A DNA stretch of 64,000 nucleotides from Lachnospiraceae bacterium (lineage in GTDB: Bacteria > Bacillota > Clostridia > Lachnospirales > Lachnospiraceae): contig CABJAV010000011.1 in the NCBI GenBank assembly GCA_902363675.1, positions 30,773 through 94,772 of the forward strand. Reading direction: 5' to 3'. The notes below the pieces were generated by a model, which saw only the letters and a program-made list of their open reading frames with translations, searched no databases and was not told the DNA's origin. Made by a program: the position numbers and the translations under genes. This document shows positions 55,091 through 63,809 of this stretch, one piece after another (the first letter of the stretch is position 1; the number at the start of each line of letters is the position of its first letter).

Positions 55091-55309
55091 ATGCTGGCAT
55101 TAACCAGAAAAAAGGGAGAGGCCCTTGTTATTAATAATAATATCGAGATCACCGTGCTTGAAATTCGTGGCGATCAGGTAAAAATCGGTATCTCTGCACC
55201 GAAAGATGTGCCGGTATACCGTAAGGAAGTATTTTTACAGATTCAGAAAGAAAATCAGGAAGCAATCAGTGCAGACGGATTGGATGCATTGAAAGATATC
55301 ATTGGTTAA
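55091..55309 (+). CDS. csrA: Translational regulator CsrA
   Basis: The protein has 72 residues. MLALTRKKGEALVINNNIEITVLEIRGDQVKIGISAPKDVPVYRKEV is the entire CsrA fold, including the RNA-binding beta1 (LALTRKKGE) and beta5 (VPVYRKEVF) faces. The dimer binds GGA motifs in leader RNA, mainly flagellin mRNA in Firmicutes, and is sequestered by FliW. It is coupled to fliW by a 2-base gap. A hairpin with a GGA in its loop follows directly. Confidence 0.95.
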   Translation: MLALTRKKGEALVINNNIEITVLEIRGDQVKIGISAPKDVPVYRKEVFLQIQKENQEAISADGLDALKDIIG

Positions 55310-55354
55310 ATTTATCGGAGGGTGTTAACTTTTGGAAGACATCCTCCGATATTT
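55309..55354 (+). other. Strong hairpin behind csrA with GGA in the loop
   Basis: TATCGGAGGGTGT pairs with ACATCCTCCGATA (one G-U) around a loop containing TTTTGGAAG. There is no proper T-tract, so it may be a weak terminator, an mRNA stabiliser or a CsrA-binding site. Confidence 0.6.
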
Positions 55355-55461
55355 ATAATGTAGGAAAAAGGTAGCAGTTTATTGCTATTGAAAAGGACAC
55401 AGTTGGGATGTGCTTTAATAAATGAAATTCCATCAAAGGATGCGGACAGGAGGTAGTCATC

Positions 55462-55884
55462 ATGGGAATTGAAGCAATCAAAGGTGCAGGTATGGCATAT
55501 CAGGGAAGTTCGTCAACTGCAGAGATGAAAGAAGAAAATGTACCAAAGATAGAGAACGCGGAGAATTTGACGGTCTCAGAAAATTTGGCAAAAGATACCA
55601 GTGATCTGAATACAAAGCAGACATCTGGAGAAGCAAATAATACGCAGCAGCAGTCGCAGCAACAGAAGAATGCCCAGTTGAAGAAGGCGGTGGAAGATAT
55701 CAATAAGAAAGCCGTCAACTCAGAAGCTATTTTCGGAATTCATGAGGCAACAAATCGTGTGACTATCAAAATTATAGATAAAGATACAAAAAAAGTAATC
55801 AAAGAGTTGCCACCGGAGAAAACACTTGACATGATTGCAAAAGTGTGGGAACTGGCAGGTCTGATGGTTGATGAGAAGAGATAG
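55462..55884 (+). CDS. flaG: FlaG-family flagellar protein
   Basis: The protein has 140 residues. The N-terminal 75 residues are polar and Gln-rich (NTQQQSQQQKNAQL). The C-terminal half, SEAIFGIHEATNRVTIKIIDKDTKKVIKELPPEKTLDMIAKVWELAGLMVDEKR, is the FlaG domain. FlaG influences filament length and is often encoded next to fliD. An AGGAGG site precedes the ATG. fliD follows after 25 bases. Confidence 0.92.
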   Translation: MGIEAIKGAGMAYQGSSSTAEMKEENVPKIENAENLTVSENLAKDTSDLNTKQTSGEANNTQQQSQQQKNAQLKKAVEDINKKAVNSEAIFGIHEATNRVTIKIIDKDTKKVIKELPPEKTLDMIAKVWELAGLMVDEKR

Positions 55885-55909
55885 AAGATAAAACAGGAGG
55901 ACAAACCTT

Positions 55910-57622
55910 ATGGCAATGAGAGTGTCTGGTATTAATTCAGGCTTGGATACGGATTCCATCGTACAGGAACTGGTATCTGCATATAATACCAAAACAGAAA
56001 AGTATCAGAAAGAACAGACAAAGCTTTCCTGGAAACAGGAAATTTGGAAGGGACTGAATACGAAGGTATACAGTCTATATAATAATGTCGGAAAATTACG
56101 TTTTTCGAGTGCATACAGTACAAAAAAGACAACATCATCCGATACAACTAAAGCAACTGTATCTGCAAGCAGCAATGCGGTTAATGGAACACAGAAACTG
56201 CATGTGCTGGCCACTGCGCAGTCTGGTTACCTTACCGGTGGCAAGCTTTCTTTACGTGAAGAAGTGACAGATGCAGACGGAACAACAAAATTGCAGGATG
56301 TAAAAGGCGCTGTGAAAGCTGAAACAAAACTTAGCGAGCTCGGATTTACAGGAGATGAGGCAAGCCTTAATATCAATACAACAGATGAAGATGGAAATGC
56401 TGTCACCAAAACAGTCAGCCTGACAAAAGACAGTACGATCCAGGACGTAGTCAATGCGTTGAAAGATAATGGATTGAATGCTAGTTTTGATGCCAACAAT
56501 GGACGTATTTTTGTCAGCTCAAAGAATACCGGTAAAGCTGCAGATTTTTCTTTGTCATCTGCAACAACAAAGCTTGTGGAGAAAAAGGATGCAGACGGAA
56601 ATGTTATAAAGGACAGCAATGGAAAACCAGAGATGGAATCGGTCACTTTGAGTGGCGAAGAACAGGTTGCTTCCAAAAAATTGATCGGACTGCTTGGCCT
56701 GGATACAGATTCTTCAAATACATATGGCAATAAGGCGGCAAAAATTGACGGACGTGATGCTGTGATTGCTTTGAATGGTGTGAAATATACGAACACGACC
56801 AATGACTTTGCAATCAACGGATTGAATATTTCCGTCAATGGTGTGACGGATGACGTTGCAGATCCAGATAGTACTGATTTGTCAAGCTTAAATGACAGCA
56901 CCGCAATTAGCATCAATACCACAACGGACAGCCAGGGAATTTATGACACGGTCAAGGATTTCCTTACCGAATATAACAATATTATTAATGAAATCACCAA
57001 ACTGTACAATGCAGATTCCGCAGGAAGTTATGAGCCACTGACCGATGATGAGAAGGATAAGATGTCGGACACTGAGATTGAAAAGTGGGAGACGAAGATT
57101 AAAGACTCGCTTCTTCGCAGAGACAGTTCACTTAGTTCTGTTATGAATACAATGATGACTTCTATGAGTCAGCCGATTGAAATCAATGGAAAGAGTTATT
57201 CTCTTTCAAGTTTTGGTATTCAGACACTTGGATATCTGAATGCGGCAGAGAATGAGCAGAATGCATACCATATTGATGGTGATGAGGATGATGAGAATAC
57301 TTCCGGAAATCAGGATAAGCTGATGGCGGCAATCACAAGCGATCCGGATACCGTCATTGAGTTCATGAAACAGTTGAGCACAAACCTTTACAAATCAATA
57401 GATGATCAGATGCAGTCGAATGACCTTCGTTCTCGTTATAAGATTTATAACGACAAGGAGATGGATAAGCAGTATACAAATCTCACCAAGACGATCAAAG
57501 AGTGGGAGAGTAAAGTGTCTGACAAGGAAGATTACTATTACAAACAGTTCTCAAACATGGAGACAGCTCTTGCAAAATTACAGAGTCAGACAAGTTCCAT
57601 TTCATCTATGCTCGGAAATTAG
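55910..57622 (+). CDS. fliD: Flagellar filament cap protein FliD
   Basis: The protein has 570 residues. The N-terminus MRVSGINSGLDTDSIVQELVSAYNTKTEKYQKEQTKLSWKQEIWKGLN and the C-terminal coiled region (LTKTIKEWESKVSDKEDYYYKQFSNMETALAKLQSQTSSISSMLG) are both typical of FliD. The cap sits at the filament tip and folds exported flagellin. FliS and a FliT-like chaperone follow in the usual order. Confidence 0.95.
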   Translation: MAMRVSGINSGLDTDSIVQELVSAYNTKTEKYQKEQTKLSWKQEIWKGLNTKVYSLYNNVGKLRFSSAYSTKKTTSSDTTKATVSASSNAVNGTQKLHVLATAQSGYLTGGKLSLREEVTDADGTTKLQDVKGAVKAETKLSELGFTGDEASLNINTTDEDGNAVTKTVSLTKDSTIQDVVNALKDNGLNASFDANNGRIFVSSKNTGKAADFSLSSATTKLVEKKDADGNVIKDSNGKPEMESVTLSGEEQVASKKLIGLLGLDTDSSNTYGNKAAKIDGRDAVIALNGVKYTNTTNDFAINGLNISVNGVTDDVADPDSTDLSSLNDSTAISINTTTDSQGIYDTVKDFLTEYNNIINEITKLYNADSAGSYEPLTDDEKDKMSDTEIEKWETKIKDSLLRRDSSLSSVMNTMMTSMSQPIEINGKSYSLSSFGIQTLGYLNAAENEQNAYHIDGDEDDENTSGNQDKLMAAITSDPDTVIEFMKQLSTNLYKSIDDQMQSNDLRSRYKIYNDKEMDKQYTNLTKTIKEWESKVSDKEDYYYKQFSNMETALAKLQSQTSSISSMLGN

Positions 57623-57631
57623 TGAATACAA

Positions 57632-57649
57632 GTTCTGAATAGTTACGAA
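57632..57649 (+). repeat. Copy of a 15-bp dispersed intergenic motif
   Basis: GTTCTGAATAGTTAC followed by GAA lies between fliD and fliS. The same sequence is inverted at 16420-16434, and one base differs at 54562. Confidence 0.6.
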
Positions 57650-57679
57650 TACAATAAATACATAACGGGAGGAGTAGCG

Positions 57680-58048
57680 ATGGTTCAGAATCAGGCATAC
57701 GCTGCATACAATAATAGCAAAATTCTCACGGCTTCACCGGCAGAATTGACACTCATGCTCTATGATGGTGCAATCAAATTCACAAACATTGCAATTATGG
57801 CGATCGAAAAGCATGATATTGAGAAGGCGCATAACAATATTGTAAAAACAGAACGCATTATTCTGGAGTTTCAGGCAACATTAGATGATAAATATCCGGT
57901 TGCAAAGGATTTCGATGCGGTATATACTTACCTTATTCAGCGTCTCCGTGAAGCAAATCTGAAAAAAGATTCGGAGATCCTTGAGGAAGTATTAAAACAT
58001 TTACGCACAATGCGTGATACATGGAAAGAAGTTATGGCAAAAGCGTGA
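57680..58048 (+). CDS. fliS: Flagellin export chaperone FliS
   Basis: The protein has 122 residues, all helical. AYAAYNNSKILTASPAELTLMLYDGAIKFTNIAIMAIE is the classic FliS start, and the helix LREANLKKDSEILEEVLKHLRTMRDTWKEVM closes it. FliS keeps flagellin monomers unfolded and export-ready. A GGGAGGAG site precedes the ATG. The next gene starts 11 bases after its stop. Confidence 0.95.
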   Translation: MVQNQAYAAYNNSKILTASPAELTLMLYDGAIKFTNIAIMAIEKHDIEKAHNNIVKTERIILEFQATLDDKYPVAKDFDAVYTYLIQRLREANLKKDSEILEEVLKHLRTMRDTWKEVMAKA

Positions 58049-58059
58049 CGGGAGGTCAC

Positions 58060-58536
58060 ATGGCAGAGACATATTTAGCAATCATGCTTCAGAGTTTGAA
58101 GAAAAAAGAAAAGGTATTGGATGAGATAATTCGTCTGAACGATTTACAGAAAGACCAGCTTACCGATCAGACGCGTTCGGTTGATGAGTTCGACAAGACA
58201 GTGGAAGACAAAGCAGCCTGCATTCAGCAGTTGGAACAGTTGGATAGTGGCTTTGAGAAATTGTATGCAGAAGTTGCAGCAGAATTGGAAGCTGATAAAG
58301 AAAAATATGCAGACCTAATCCGCCAGCTGCAGGATCGTATTCGTATTGTTACAGACAAAAGTGTGATGATCCAGGCACAGGAAGCCCGTAACAAGGATTT
58401 TATGATGCAGAAATTCACAACAGTGAAGCAACAGGCAAAAGGTGTACGCGCCAACAGCAAGGCAATCACGGGATATTATAAGACCATGAAACAGTCGATG
58501 TATGAGGATATGCACATGCTCGACGGCAAAAGATAA
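58060..58536 (+). CDS. FliT/FlgN-like flagellar chaperone
   Basis: I start at ATG 58060 behind GGGAGGTC; the frame is open earlier inside fliS. The product has 158 residues, all helical and highly charged (SLKKKEKVLDEIIRLNDLQKDQLTD, CIQQLEQLDSGFEKLYAEVAAELE). Its place behind fliD-fliS is that of fliT, whose product binds FliD. FlgN-like helices fit equally well. It is the last gene of the flagellar operon, before a terminator. Confidence 0.75.
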   Translation: MAETYLAIMLQSLKKKEKVLDEIIRLNDLQKDQLTDQTRSVDEFDKTVEDKAACIQQLEQLDSGFEKLYAEVAAELEADKEKYADLIRQLQDRIRIVTDKSVMIQAQEARNKDFMMQKFTTVKQQAKGVRANSKAITGYYKTMKQSMYEDMHMLDGKR

Positions 58537-58560
58537 TAAAAAACTGAAATGATGAAACTA

Positions 58561-58594
58561 AAAAAGCTACAGATCAATTATCTGTAGCTTTTTA
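58561..58594. terminator. Bidirectional intrinsic terminator of the flagellar operon
   Basis: AAAAAGCTACAGAT pairs with ATCTGTAGCTTTTT around CAATT. It stands between the operon and a convergent FliD-like gene and can act both ways. Confidence 0.88.
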
Positions 58595-59887
58595 CATGTA
58601 TTCATCCAGCATCATGCCGGAATAGATAGAACTGATATATGGTGTCGCAAAATTGTGTCCCGGGTTCTTGTAGGCAACAACAACTTTGTTGACATAGTTC
58701 ATTGGATTGATGGCAACACTTTCTGCTTTATGCCCAATGGAATCCCGGAATTTTGAAAGCGTTTCAAATGTCTGCGGTGCGCGTTCCGGCGTCACAGCCT
58801 GTGCGAGAATATCCTTGTCAATATGAAGAGTTCCGTCTTCAGAAGACATAAGTCCGATATATTGAAGCGATCCCTGCTGACTGCGGGAAACAGATACCAT
58901 ATCGTTGAACAGATGATTTCCGGCACTGACGTTGGAATCGGAAAGCGAATGCGCTGTGGAAAGAATGCTGTTGTATGCATCAACTAACGTCTGGATATTA
59001 TCTGCAATCGCATCAGTGTTTGGTTTAAAACCAATCGTCACAGGCTCGGTGCTTGGCTTCTTTAATGTGAGCTCGAATGCATTATTAATAGAAAATGTAT
59101 TTGAGTAAGAAGAATGTTCGGCGCCATTTATGGTAAAGCTGCTGTTATGTGCAGGTTCCGTAATCTGGTTGATACCAAGAACATCCATTGCTTCAATCGA
59201 AGCCGCACTTGCGTTTGGAGCAATGGTAAAAAGAGAAGTCTCATTTTCACTGAGCCCTGTCTGCAAAGAGGTCAGAGCCAGGGCGCTCGAACCATTACCA
59301 TCGCTTCTTAACTCGGCAGTGATACCTAAATTGGAAGAATTGACGAGACCGGCCAATTTGGTCAGAATGTCCCGATTGTTTTCCTTCAGACTTACATTGT
59401 ATTGAAATTCATACGAACCGGATCCGGTATTCAAATCGAAAGAATAGGAACCGGCAGACAGACTATGGTAAGTATCTTTGAGATAATTTCCGATATTTGT
59501 CTGAGGGGTGGCAAGTTCTTTGACAGAAATGGAAAAATTTTCTGCATTATTATTTTCACTTCCGTCACCTATGTAAGCAACCCCGACTTCTGCATCATCT
59601 GAGGAGACAGCTACTTTTTTCTGGAAAGAATCCTCAAAAGCGCCATACCTGTCGGACAGGGATGCAACAACATTCTGAATCGACTTTGCACTTTCCTTGA
59701 TGTCGATTGCATACCGTTTGGCGGCCTCCATATTCGGAATCTTGTACAGAGGAGAATCTTTATTTGATTTGACAATCTGATTATAAACTTTGCGCAGATC
59801 GCTCTTCTTATGAGAGTCATAGCGCGACACTTTTTTCTGTGCATACGTTGAAATATAATAATCGTATGCGCTGTCGATACGTGCCAT
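58592..59887 (-). CDS. FliD-like protein, divergent second copy
   Basis: The protein has 431 residues. It lacks the usual FliD N-terminal helix motif and instead starts MARIDSAYDYYISTYAQKKVSRYDSHKKSDLRKVYNQIVKSNKDSPLYKI. The middle (FSISVKELATPQTNIGNYL, YEFQYNVSLKENNRDILTKLAGLVN, AMDVLGINQI, LVDAYNSIL) follows the D2/D3 and linker order of FliD. The usual long C-terminal coiled coil is absent. It lies opposite the true fliD operon. It may be a cap variant or an exported regulator; neither can be judged from sequence. A GGAGGGG ribosome site precedes it. Confidence 0.65.
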   Translation of the reverse strand: MARIDSAYDYYISTYAQKKVSRYDSHKKSDLRKVYNQIVKSNKDSPLYKIPNMEAAKRYAIDIKESAKSIQNVVASLSDRYGAFEDSFQKKVAVSSDDAEVGVAYIGDGSENNNAENFSISVKELATPQTNIGNYLKDTYHSLSAGSYSFDLNTGSGSYEFQYNVSLKENNRDILTKLAGLVNSSNLGITAELRSDGNGSSALALTSLQTGLSENETSLFTIAPNASAASIEAMDVLGINQITEPAHNSSFTINGAEHSSYSNTFSINNAFELTLKKPSTEPVTIGFKPNTDAIADNIQTLVDAYNSILSTAHSLSDSNVSAGNHLFNDMVSVSRSQQGSLQYIGLMSSEDGTLHIDKDILAQAVTPERAPQTFETLSKFRDSIGHKAESVAINPMNYVNKVVVAYKNPGHNFATPYISSIYSGMMLDEYM

Positions 59888-60060
59888 AAAAATCCCCTCC
59901 TTTCATCCGTGATTCTGCAAAAAACAGTGGGGATCGTAAAATCCATTTATACATATATATTATATCGCGCATTTTGGGGCTTTTCAACAGCTATATAAAC
60001 AAGAAAATTTGATTTCCTATACAAAATATTGTAAAAATGACTTTTTTTCAAGAAAAGTAG

Positions 60061-60089
60061 TTGACGCATACTTGAAATCGTGCTATTCT
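60061..60089 (+). promoter_or_regulatory. Promoter of rpmG-secE-nusG-rplK
   Basis: TTGACG (60061-60066) and TATTCT (60084-60089) are separated by 17 bases. A leader of about 75 bases with a small GCC/GGC hairpin follows. Confidence 0.8.
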
Positions 60090-60170
60090 ATGAAAGCTTG
60101 GAAGTAGGTCTTTTTTTTATGCCTTTTTTTAGGCAAGACAACACAAAGAATAAAAACGGAGGTGGAAGTT

Positions 60171-60320
60171 GTGCGCACAAAGATTACATTAGCCTGCACA
60201 GAGTGTCAGCGTCGTAATTACAACATGACAAAGGACAAGAAGACTCATCCGGACAGAATGGAAACCAAAAAGTATTGTAGATTCTGCAAGACTCATACAA
60301 TGCACAAGGAAACAAAGTAG
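60171..60320 (+). CDS. rpmG: 50S ribosomal protein L33
   Basis: This short gene encodes 49 residues from a GTG start behind [27 protein letters not shown], then [19 protein letters not shown] and [11 protein letters not shown]. Both CxxC pairs of zinc-binding L33 are present (CTEC, CRFC). It precedes secE by 27 bases, the common Firmicute order rpmG-secE-nusG. Confidence 0.95.
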   Translation: MRTKITLACTECQRRNYNMTKDKKTHPDRMETKKYCRFCKTHTMHKETK

Positions 60321-60347
60321 TCTAGGATAGAGTAAAGGAGTTACGAA

Positions 60348-60563
60348 ATGGGACAGACAGAAAACGTTGAAAAGGCTCCAAAGACAAACTGGTTCAAAGG
60401 AATCAAGGCAGAGTTCAGCAAGATTATCTGGCCTGAGCAGAAATCAGTTGTCAGACAGACTATTGCGGTAGTTGCTGTTTCTGTAGTTACCGGTCTTATT
60501 ATTGCACTGCTGGATTGGGCAATTCAGCACGGTGTGAATTTCCTTGTTGGTTTAAATTTTTAA
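60348..60563 (+). CDS. secE: Preprotein translocase subunit SecE
   Basis: The protein has 71 residues. The amphipathic helix KTNWFKGIKAEFSKIIWPEQKSVVRQTIAV is the conserved SecE signature, followed by a single membrane helix (VVAVSVVTGLIIALLDWAIQHG). SecE clamps the SecY channel. It lies between rpmG and nusG. Confidence 0.95.
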   Translation: MGQTENVEKAPKTNWFKGIKAEFSKIIWPEQKSVVRQTIAVVAVSVVTGLIIALLDWAIQHGVNFLVGLNF

Positions 60564-60580
60564 CGGAGGCAAAGTGATTT

Positions 60581-61099
60581 ATGGCAGAAGCGAACTGGTA
60601 TGTAGTTCATACCTATTCAGGTTATGAGAACAAAGTCAAAGCGAATATTGACAAGACAATTGAGAACAGACATCTGGAGGACCAGATTCTTGAAGTTCGG
60701 GTTCCTCTCGAAGAAGTGACAGAGGTAAAGAACGGAGTAAAGAAGCAGGTTTCGAAGAAAATGTTCCCTGGCTATGTGCTGATTCATATGATTATGAATG
60801 ACGATACATGGTATGTTGTCCGCAATACCAGAGGCGTGACTGGCTTCGTTGGACCGGGAAGCAAACCGGTACCACTCACGGACGCCGAGATGAGACCGCT
60901 TGGAATTAAGGCAGAGAATGTTGTGGTTGATTTCGCAGAAGGCGATATGATCGTAGTCATCGGCGGTGTATGGAAAGATACTTGCGGTGTGATTACAGCA
61001 ATGAACCATAACAAACAGACAGTCACTATCAATGTGGATCTGTTCGGTCGCGAGACACCGGTAGAAGTAAGTTTCGCAGATGTAAAGAAAATGAATTAA
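60581..61099 (+). CDS. nusG: Transcription elongation/termination factor NusG
   Basis: The protein has 172 residues. The NGN domain starts [19 protein letters not shown] and includes [32 protein letters not shown]. The C-terminal KOW domain carries [18 protein letters not shown]. NusG binds RNA polymerase and couples it to ribosomes or to termination factors. It is followed by rplK after 13 bases. Confidence 0.96.
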   Translation: MAEANWYVVHTYSGYENKVKANIDKTIENRHLEDQILEVRVPLEEVTEVKNGVKKQVSKKMFPGYVLIHMIMNDDTWYVVRNTRGVTGFVGPGSKPVPLTDAEMRPLGIKAENVVVDFAEGDMIVVIGGVWKDTCGVITAMNHNKQTVTINVDLFGRETPVEVSFADVKKMN

Positions 61100-61112
61100 G
61101 GAGGCAATTCCA

Positions 61113-61538
61113 ATGGCAAAGAAAGTTGAAGGATACATTAAATTGCAGATTCCTGCTGGAAAGGCTACACCAGCTCCTCCAGTTGGACCAGCTCTTGGAC
61201 AGCACGGTGTTAACATCGTAGAGTTCACAAAGCAGTTTAATGCGAAGACAGCCGATCAGGGCGACTTAATCATCCCTGTAGTTATTACTGTATATGCAGA
61301 CAGAAGTTTTAGTTTTGTAACTAAGACACCACCTGCTCCAGTATTAATCAAGAAAGCTTGCAACATCAAGTCTGGTTCTGGTGAACCAAACAAGACTAAG
61401 GTTGCCAAGATCACAAAGGCACAGCTTCAGGAAATCGCTGAGCTGAAGATGCCAGACTTAAACGCTGCTAACATTGAGGCTGCAATCAGCATGATCGCTG
61501 GTACAGCAAGATCAATGGGTGTTGAGGTTGTTGACTAG
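61113..61538 (+). CDS. rplK: 50S ribosomal protein L11
   Basis: The protein has 141 residues. [31 protein letters not shown] is the universal L11 start, and the RNA-binding C-terminal domain has [25 protein letters not shown] and [12 protein letters not shown]. It binds the GTPase-associated centre of 23S rRNA. Unusually, 283 bases separate it from rplA. Confidence 0.97.
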   Translation: MAKKVEGYIKLQIPAGKATPAPPVGPALGQHGVNIVEFTKQFNAKTADQGDLIIPVVITVYADRSFSFVTKTPPAPVLIKKACNIKSGSGEPNKTKVAKITKAQLQEIAELKMPDLNAANIEAAISMIAGTARSMGVEVVD

Positions 61539-61675
61539 GCAGTGTGCTGCACAGCAGAATACTGCACCGTGCGCGCAAGGCATTAGCTTTTTGAATGCGC
61601 ACGTCCCGATGATGTAGAAAACATCGAAAATATTTTGAAACTAGTGGGAGGGCATTTCCTACCCGATAAAAGAAT

Positions 61676-61767
61676 GACCCATTTTCCCGCTGGGAAAAGG
61701 GCTGGGTCGTAAGCAAAGTCGCAAAGACGACCCATTTTCCTACGGAAAAGGGCTGGATCATAAGCAA
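61676..61767 (+). repeat. Tandem pair of about 40-bp hairpin-forming repeats
   Basis: Two copies (61676-61716 and 61729-61767) share GACCCATTTTCC, then GGAAAAGGGCTGG, then a TC(G/A)TAAGCAA end. Each can fold with GACCCA opposite TGGGTC (or a variant) and TTTTCC opposite GGAAAA. They lie between rplK and rplA. Confidence 0.75.
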
Positions 61768-61795
61768 TCAGTCAGCGGAGCTGACAGCTTATGAT
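61757..61795 (+). other. Nested stem-loop just before rplA
   Basis: ATCATAAGC (61757-61765) pairs with GCTTATGAT (61787-61795). Inside it GTCAGC pairs with GCTGAC around GGA. No T-tract follows, so an mRNA regulatory or repeat-derived structure is more likely than a terminator. The rplA start is 26 bases on. Confidence 0.7.
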
Positions 61796-61821
61796 ATTTA
61801 CCACAAGGAGGTTTATATTTC

Positions 61822-62517
61822 ATGAAAAGAGGAAAGAAATATCAGGACGCTGTAAAAGCATACGATAGAGCTGCTCAGTACGATGTTGCTGATGCAATTG
61901 ATATCGTAAAGAAGAATGCTACAGCAAAATTTGATGAGACAATCGAACTTCATCTTAGAACAGGCTGTGATGGACGTCACGCAGAGCAGCAGATCCGTGG
62001 TGCGGTTGTATTACCACACGGAACTGGTAAGACTGTAAGAGTTTTAGTTTTCGCTAAGGGAACTAAAGTAGACGAGGCGCAGGCAGCCGGAGCAGACTTC
62101 GTTGGAGGAGAGGAATTAATTCCTAAGATCCAGAACGAGGGATGGTTAGACTTCGATGTTGTAGTTGCTACACCAGACATGATGGGCGTTGTTGGTCGTT
62201 TAGGACGTGTCCTTGGACCGAAGGGCTTAATGCCAAACCCAAAAGCTGGTACAGTTACAATGGACGTTACAAAGGCAATCAACGACATCAAAGCTGGTAA
62301 GATTGAGTATCGTTTGGACAAGACAAATATTATCCACGTGCCAGTTGGAAAAGCATCCTTTACAAGTGAGCAGTTGAGCGACAACTTCCAGGCTCTTATG
62401 GGTGCAATCAACAAGGCTAAGCCGGCAAGTTTAAAGGGTCAGTACATTAAGAGTGCAACAATCACATCTACAATGGGACCTGGCGTAAAGCTTAACGTTG
62501 TTAAGATTGCTCAGTAA
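61822..62517 (+). CDS. rplA: 50S ribosomal protein L1
   Basis: The protein has 231 residues. [42 protein letters not shown] and [32 protein letters not shown] are the L1 signatures. L1 forms the mobile stalk at the ribosomal E site and represses its own mRNA in many bacteria. A structured spacer lies before it. Confidence 0.97.
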   Translation: MKRGKKYQDAVKAYDRAAQYDVADAIDIVKKNATAKFDETIELHLRTGCDGRHAEQQIRGAVVLPHGTGKTVRVLVFAKGTKVDEAQAAGADFVGGEELIPKIQNEGWLDFDVVVATPDMMGVVGRLGRVLGPKGLMPNPKAGTVTMDVTKAINDIKAGKIEYRLDKTNIIHVPVGKASFTSEQLSDNFQALMGAINKAKPASLKGQYIKSATITSTMGPGVKLNVVKIAQ

Positions 62518-62528
62518 AATATAAAAAC

Positions 62529-62569
62529 GCGTTTGCTCGTCAGTTTTATACTGACGATGCGAAAAACGC
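62529..62569 (+). other. Hairpin behind rplA
   Basis: CGTCAG pairs with CTGACG around TTTTATA inside an outer GCGTTT with AAACGC pairing. It lacks a T-tract and may be a weak terminator or 3' stabiliser of the rplK-rplA message. Confidence 0.5.
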
Positions 62570-62610
62570 AATGTTACATGACTTACACAAGCAAAAAAAT
62601 GCGGAAAGTC

Positions 62611-62639
62611 TTGACAACCGCAAAATATCATAATATAAT
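62611..62639 (+). promoter_or_regulatory. Promoter of rplJ-rplL
   Basis: A perfect pair, TTGACA (62611-62616) and TATAAT (62634-62639), is spaced by 17 bases. Confidence 0.9.
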
Positions 62640-62644
62640 AGCAA

Positions 62645-62767
62645 AGCATATTGCCGAAGACAGCAGGTTCCGCAAGGAGTAAACGAAGTGCCTGCCGAGG
62701 GAATTTTGATGAATAGATCGTCATTAAGATTATTACCCTCTGTCGTCTGGCAGAGGGATTTTTATTA
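62645..62767 (+). promoter_or_regulatory. Ribosomal protein L10 leader with attenuator hairpin
   Basis: GACAGCAGGT (62659-62668) and GTGCCTGCCGAGG (62688-62700) form the conserved L10-leader stem of Firmicutes. The leader ends in CCCTCTG paired with CAGAGGG (62736-62757) and a T-rich tract, an attenuator. Excess L10(L12)4 complex is expected to bind the leader and reduce rplJL expression. Confidence 0.85.
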
Positions 62768-62812
62768 TACCTCACGCTATATGCAAGAATAAAATAAGGA
62801 GGTAAATGAATC

Positions 62813-63346
62813 GTGGCAAAGGTAGAATTAAAGCAGCCAATCGTTCAGGAGATTTCTGAAATGATCAACGGTGCACAGTCTGTTGTAGTCGTAGATTACC
62901 GTGGACTTACTGTTGCAGAGGATACACAGTTACGTAAGCAGTTAAGAGAAGCTGGAGTATCTTACAAGGTATACAAGAACACATTAGTAAACCGTGCAGT
63001 AGAAGGCACAGAGTTTGAGAGCTTAAGAGATTCTCTTGAAGGACCAAACGCATTCGCTGTTTCAACAGAGGATGCTACAGCTCCAGCAAGAGTATTAGCT
63101 GAGTTCGCAAAGAAGGCTCCTAACTTAGAGATTAAGGCCGGTGTTGTAGAAGGAACATTCTACGATGCTGAGGGAATGAAAGCAATCGCTAGCGTTCCTA
63201 GCAGAGAAGTTCTTCTTTCCAAGTTACTTGGAAGTATTCAGTCACCTATTACAAATCTTGCTCGCGTTCTTAATCAGATCGCAGAGAATGGTGGCGCAGC
63301 AGAAGCAGCACCAGCTGAGGAAGCAACTGCAGAAGCAGAGGCTTAA
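62813..63346 (+). CDS. rplJ: 50S ribosomal protein L10
   Basis: The protein has 177 residues from a GTG start behind AAGGAGG. MAKVELKQPIVQEISEMINGAQSVVVVDYRGLTVAEDTQLRKQLREAGVSYKVYKNTL-type sequence defines L10. The Ala/Glu-rich C-terminus binds L7/L12 dimers to form the stalk. It is regulated through the leader in front of it. Confidence 0.96.
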   Translation: MAKVELKQPIVQEISEMINGAQSVVVVDYRGLTVAEDTQLRKQLREAGVSYKVYKNTLVNRAVEGTEFESLRDSLEGPNAFAVSTEDATAPARVLAEFAKKAPNLEIKAGVVEGTFYDAEGMKAIASVPSREVLLSKLLGSIQSPITNLARVLNQIAENGGAAEAAPAEEATAEAEA

Positions 63347-63399
63347 TTATATAATATAAGAAATTATACTAACAAATTTTAAAAATGGAGGAAAATATA

Positions 63400-63774
63400 A
63401 TGGCAAAGTTAACAACAGCAGAGTTTATCGATGCTATCAAAGAGTTAAGCGTATTAGAGTTAAATGACCTTGTAAAGGCATGTGAAGAAGAGTTCGGCGT
63501 ATCTGCAGCAGCAGGCGTTGTAGTAGCAGCAGCAGGCGGAGACGCAGCAGCAGCTGAGGAGAAGACAGAGTTCGATATCGAGTTAACAGAAGTTGGACCA
63601 AACAAGGTTAAGGTTATCAAGGTTGTTCGTGAGTTAACAGGTCTTGGACTGAAGGAAGCTAAGGACGCAGTTGACGGAGCTCCTAAGGTAATCAAAGAGG
63701 CAGCTGACAAGGCTACAGCAGATGATGCTAAGGCTAAACTTGAGGCAGAAGGCGCTAAGGTTACATTAAAATAA
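63400..63774 (+). CDS. rplL: 50S ribosomal protein L7/L12
   Basis: I start at ATG 63400 behind GGAGGAAAA; an in-frame ATG at 63385 lies in front of the ribosome site. The product has 124 residues. The N-terminal dimer helix ([26 protein letters not shown]), an Ala-rich hinge and the C-terminal domain [47 protein letters not shown] are all present. It recruits translation factors to the ribosome. Confidence 0.97.
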   Translation: MAKLTTAEFIDAIKELSVLELNDLVKACEEEFGVSAAAGVVVAAAGGDAAAAEEKTEFDIELTEVGPNKVKVIKVVRELTGLGLKEAKDAVDGAPKVIKEAADKATADDAKAKLEAEGAKVTLK

Positions 63775-63809
63775 TACGGATTTGCATCGAGCGAAACCGT
63801 GTAATGGAA

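Noticed and set aside
61486..61767. Minus-strand ORF of 93 codons across the rplK-rplA spacer
   Set aside because: It is made of the two hairpin repeats and of rplK antisense sequence, with no protein-like features.
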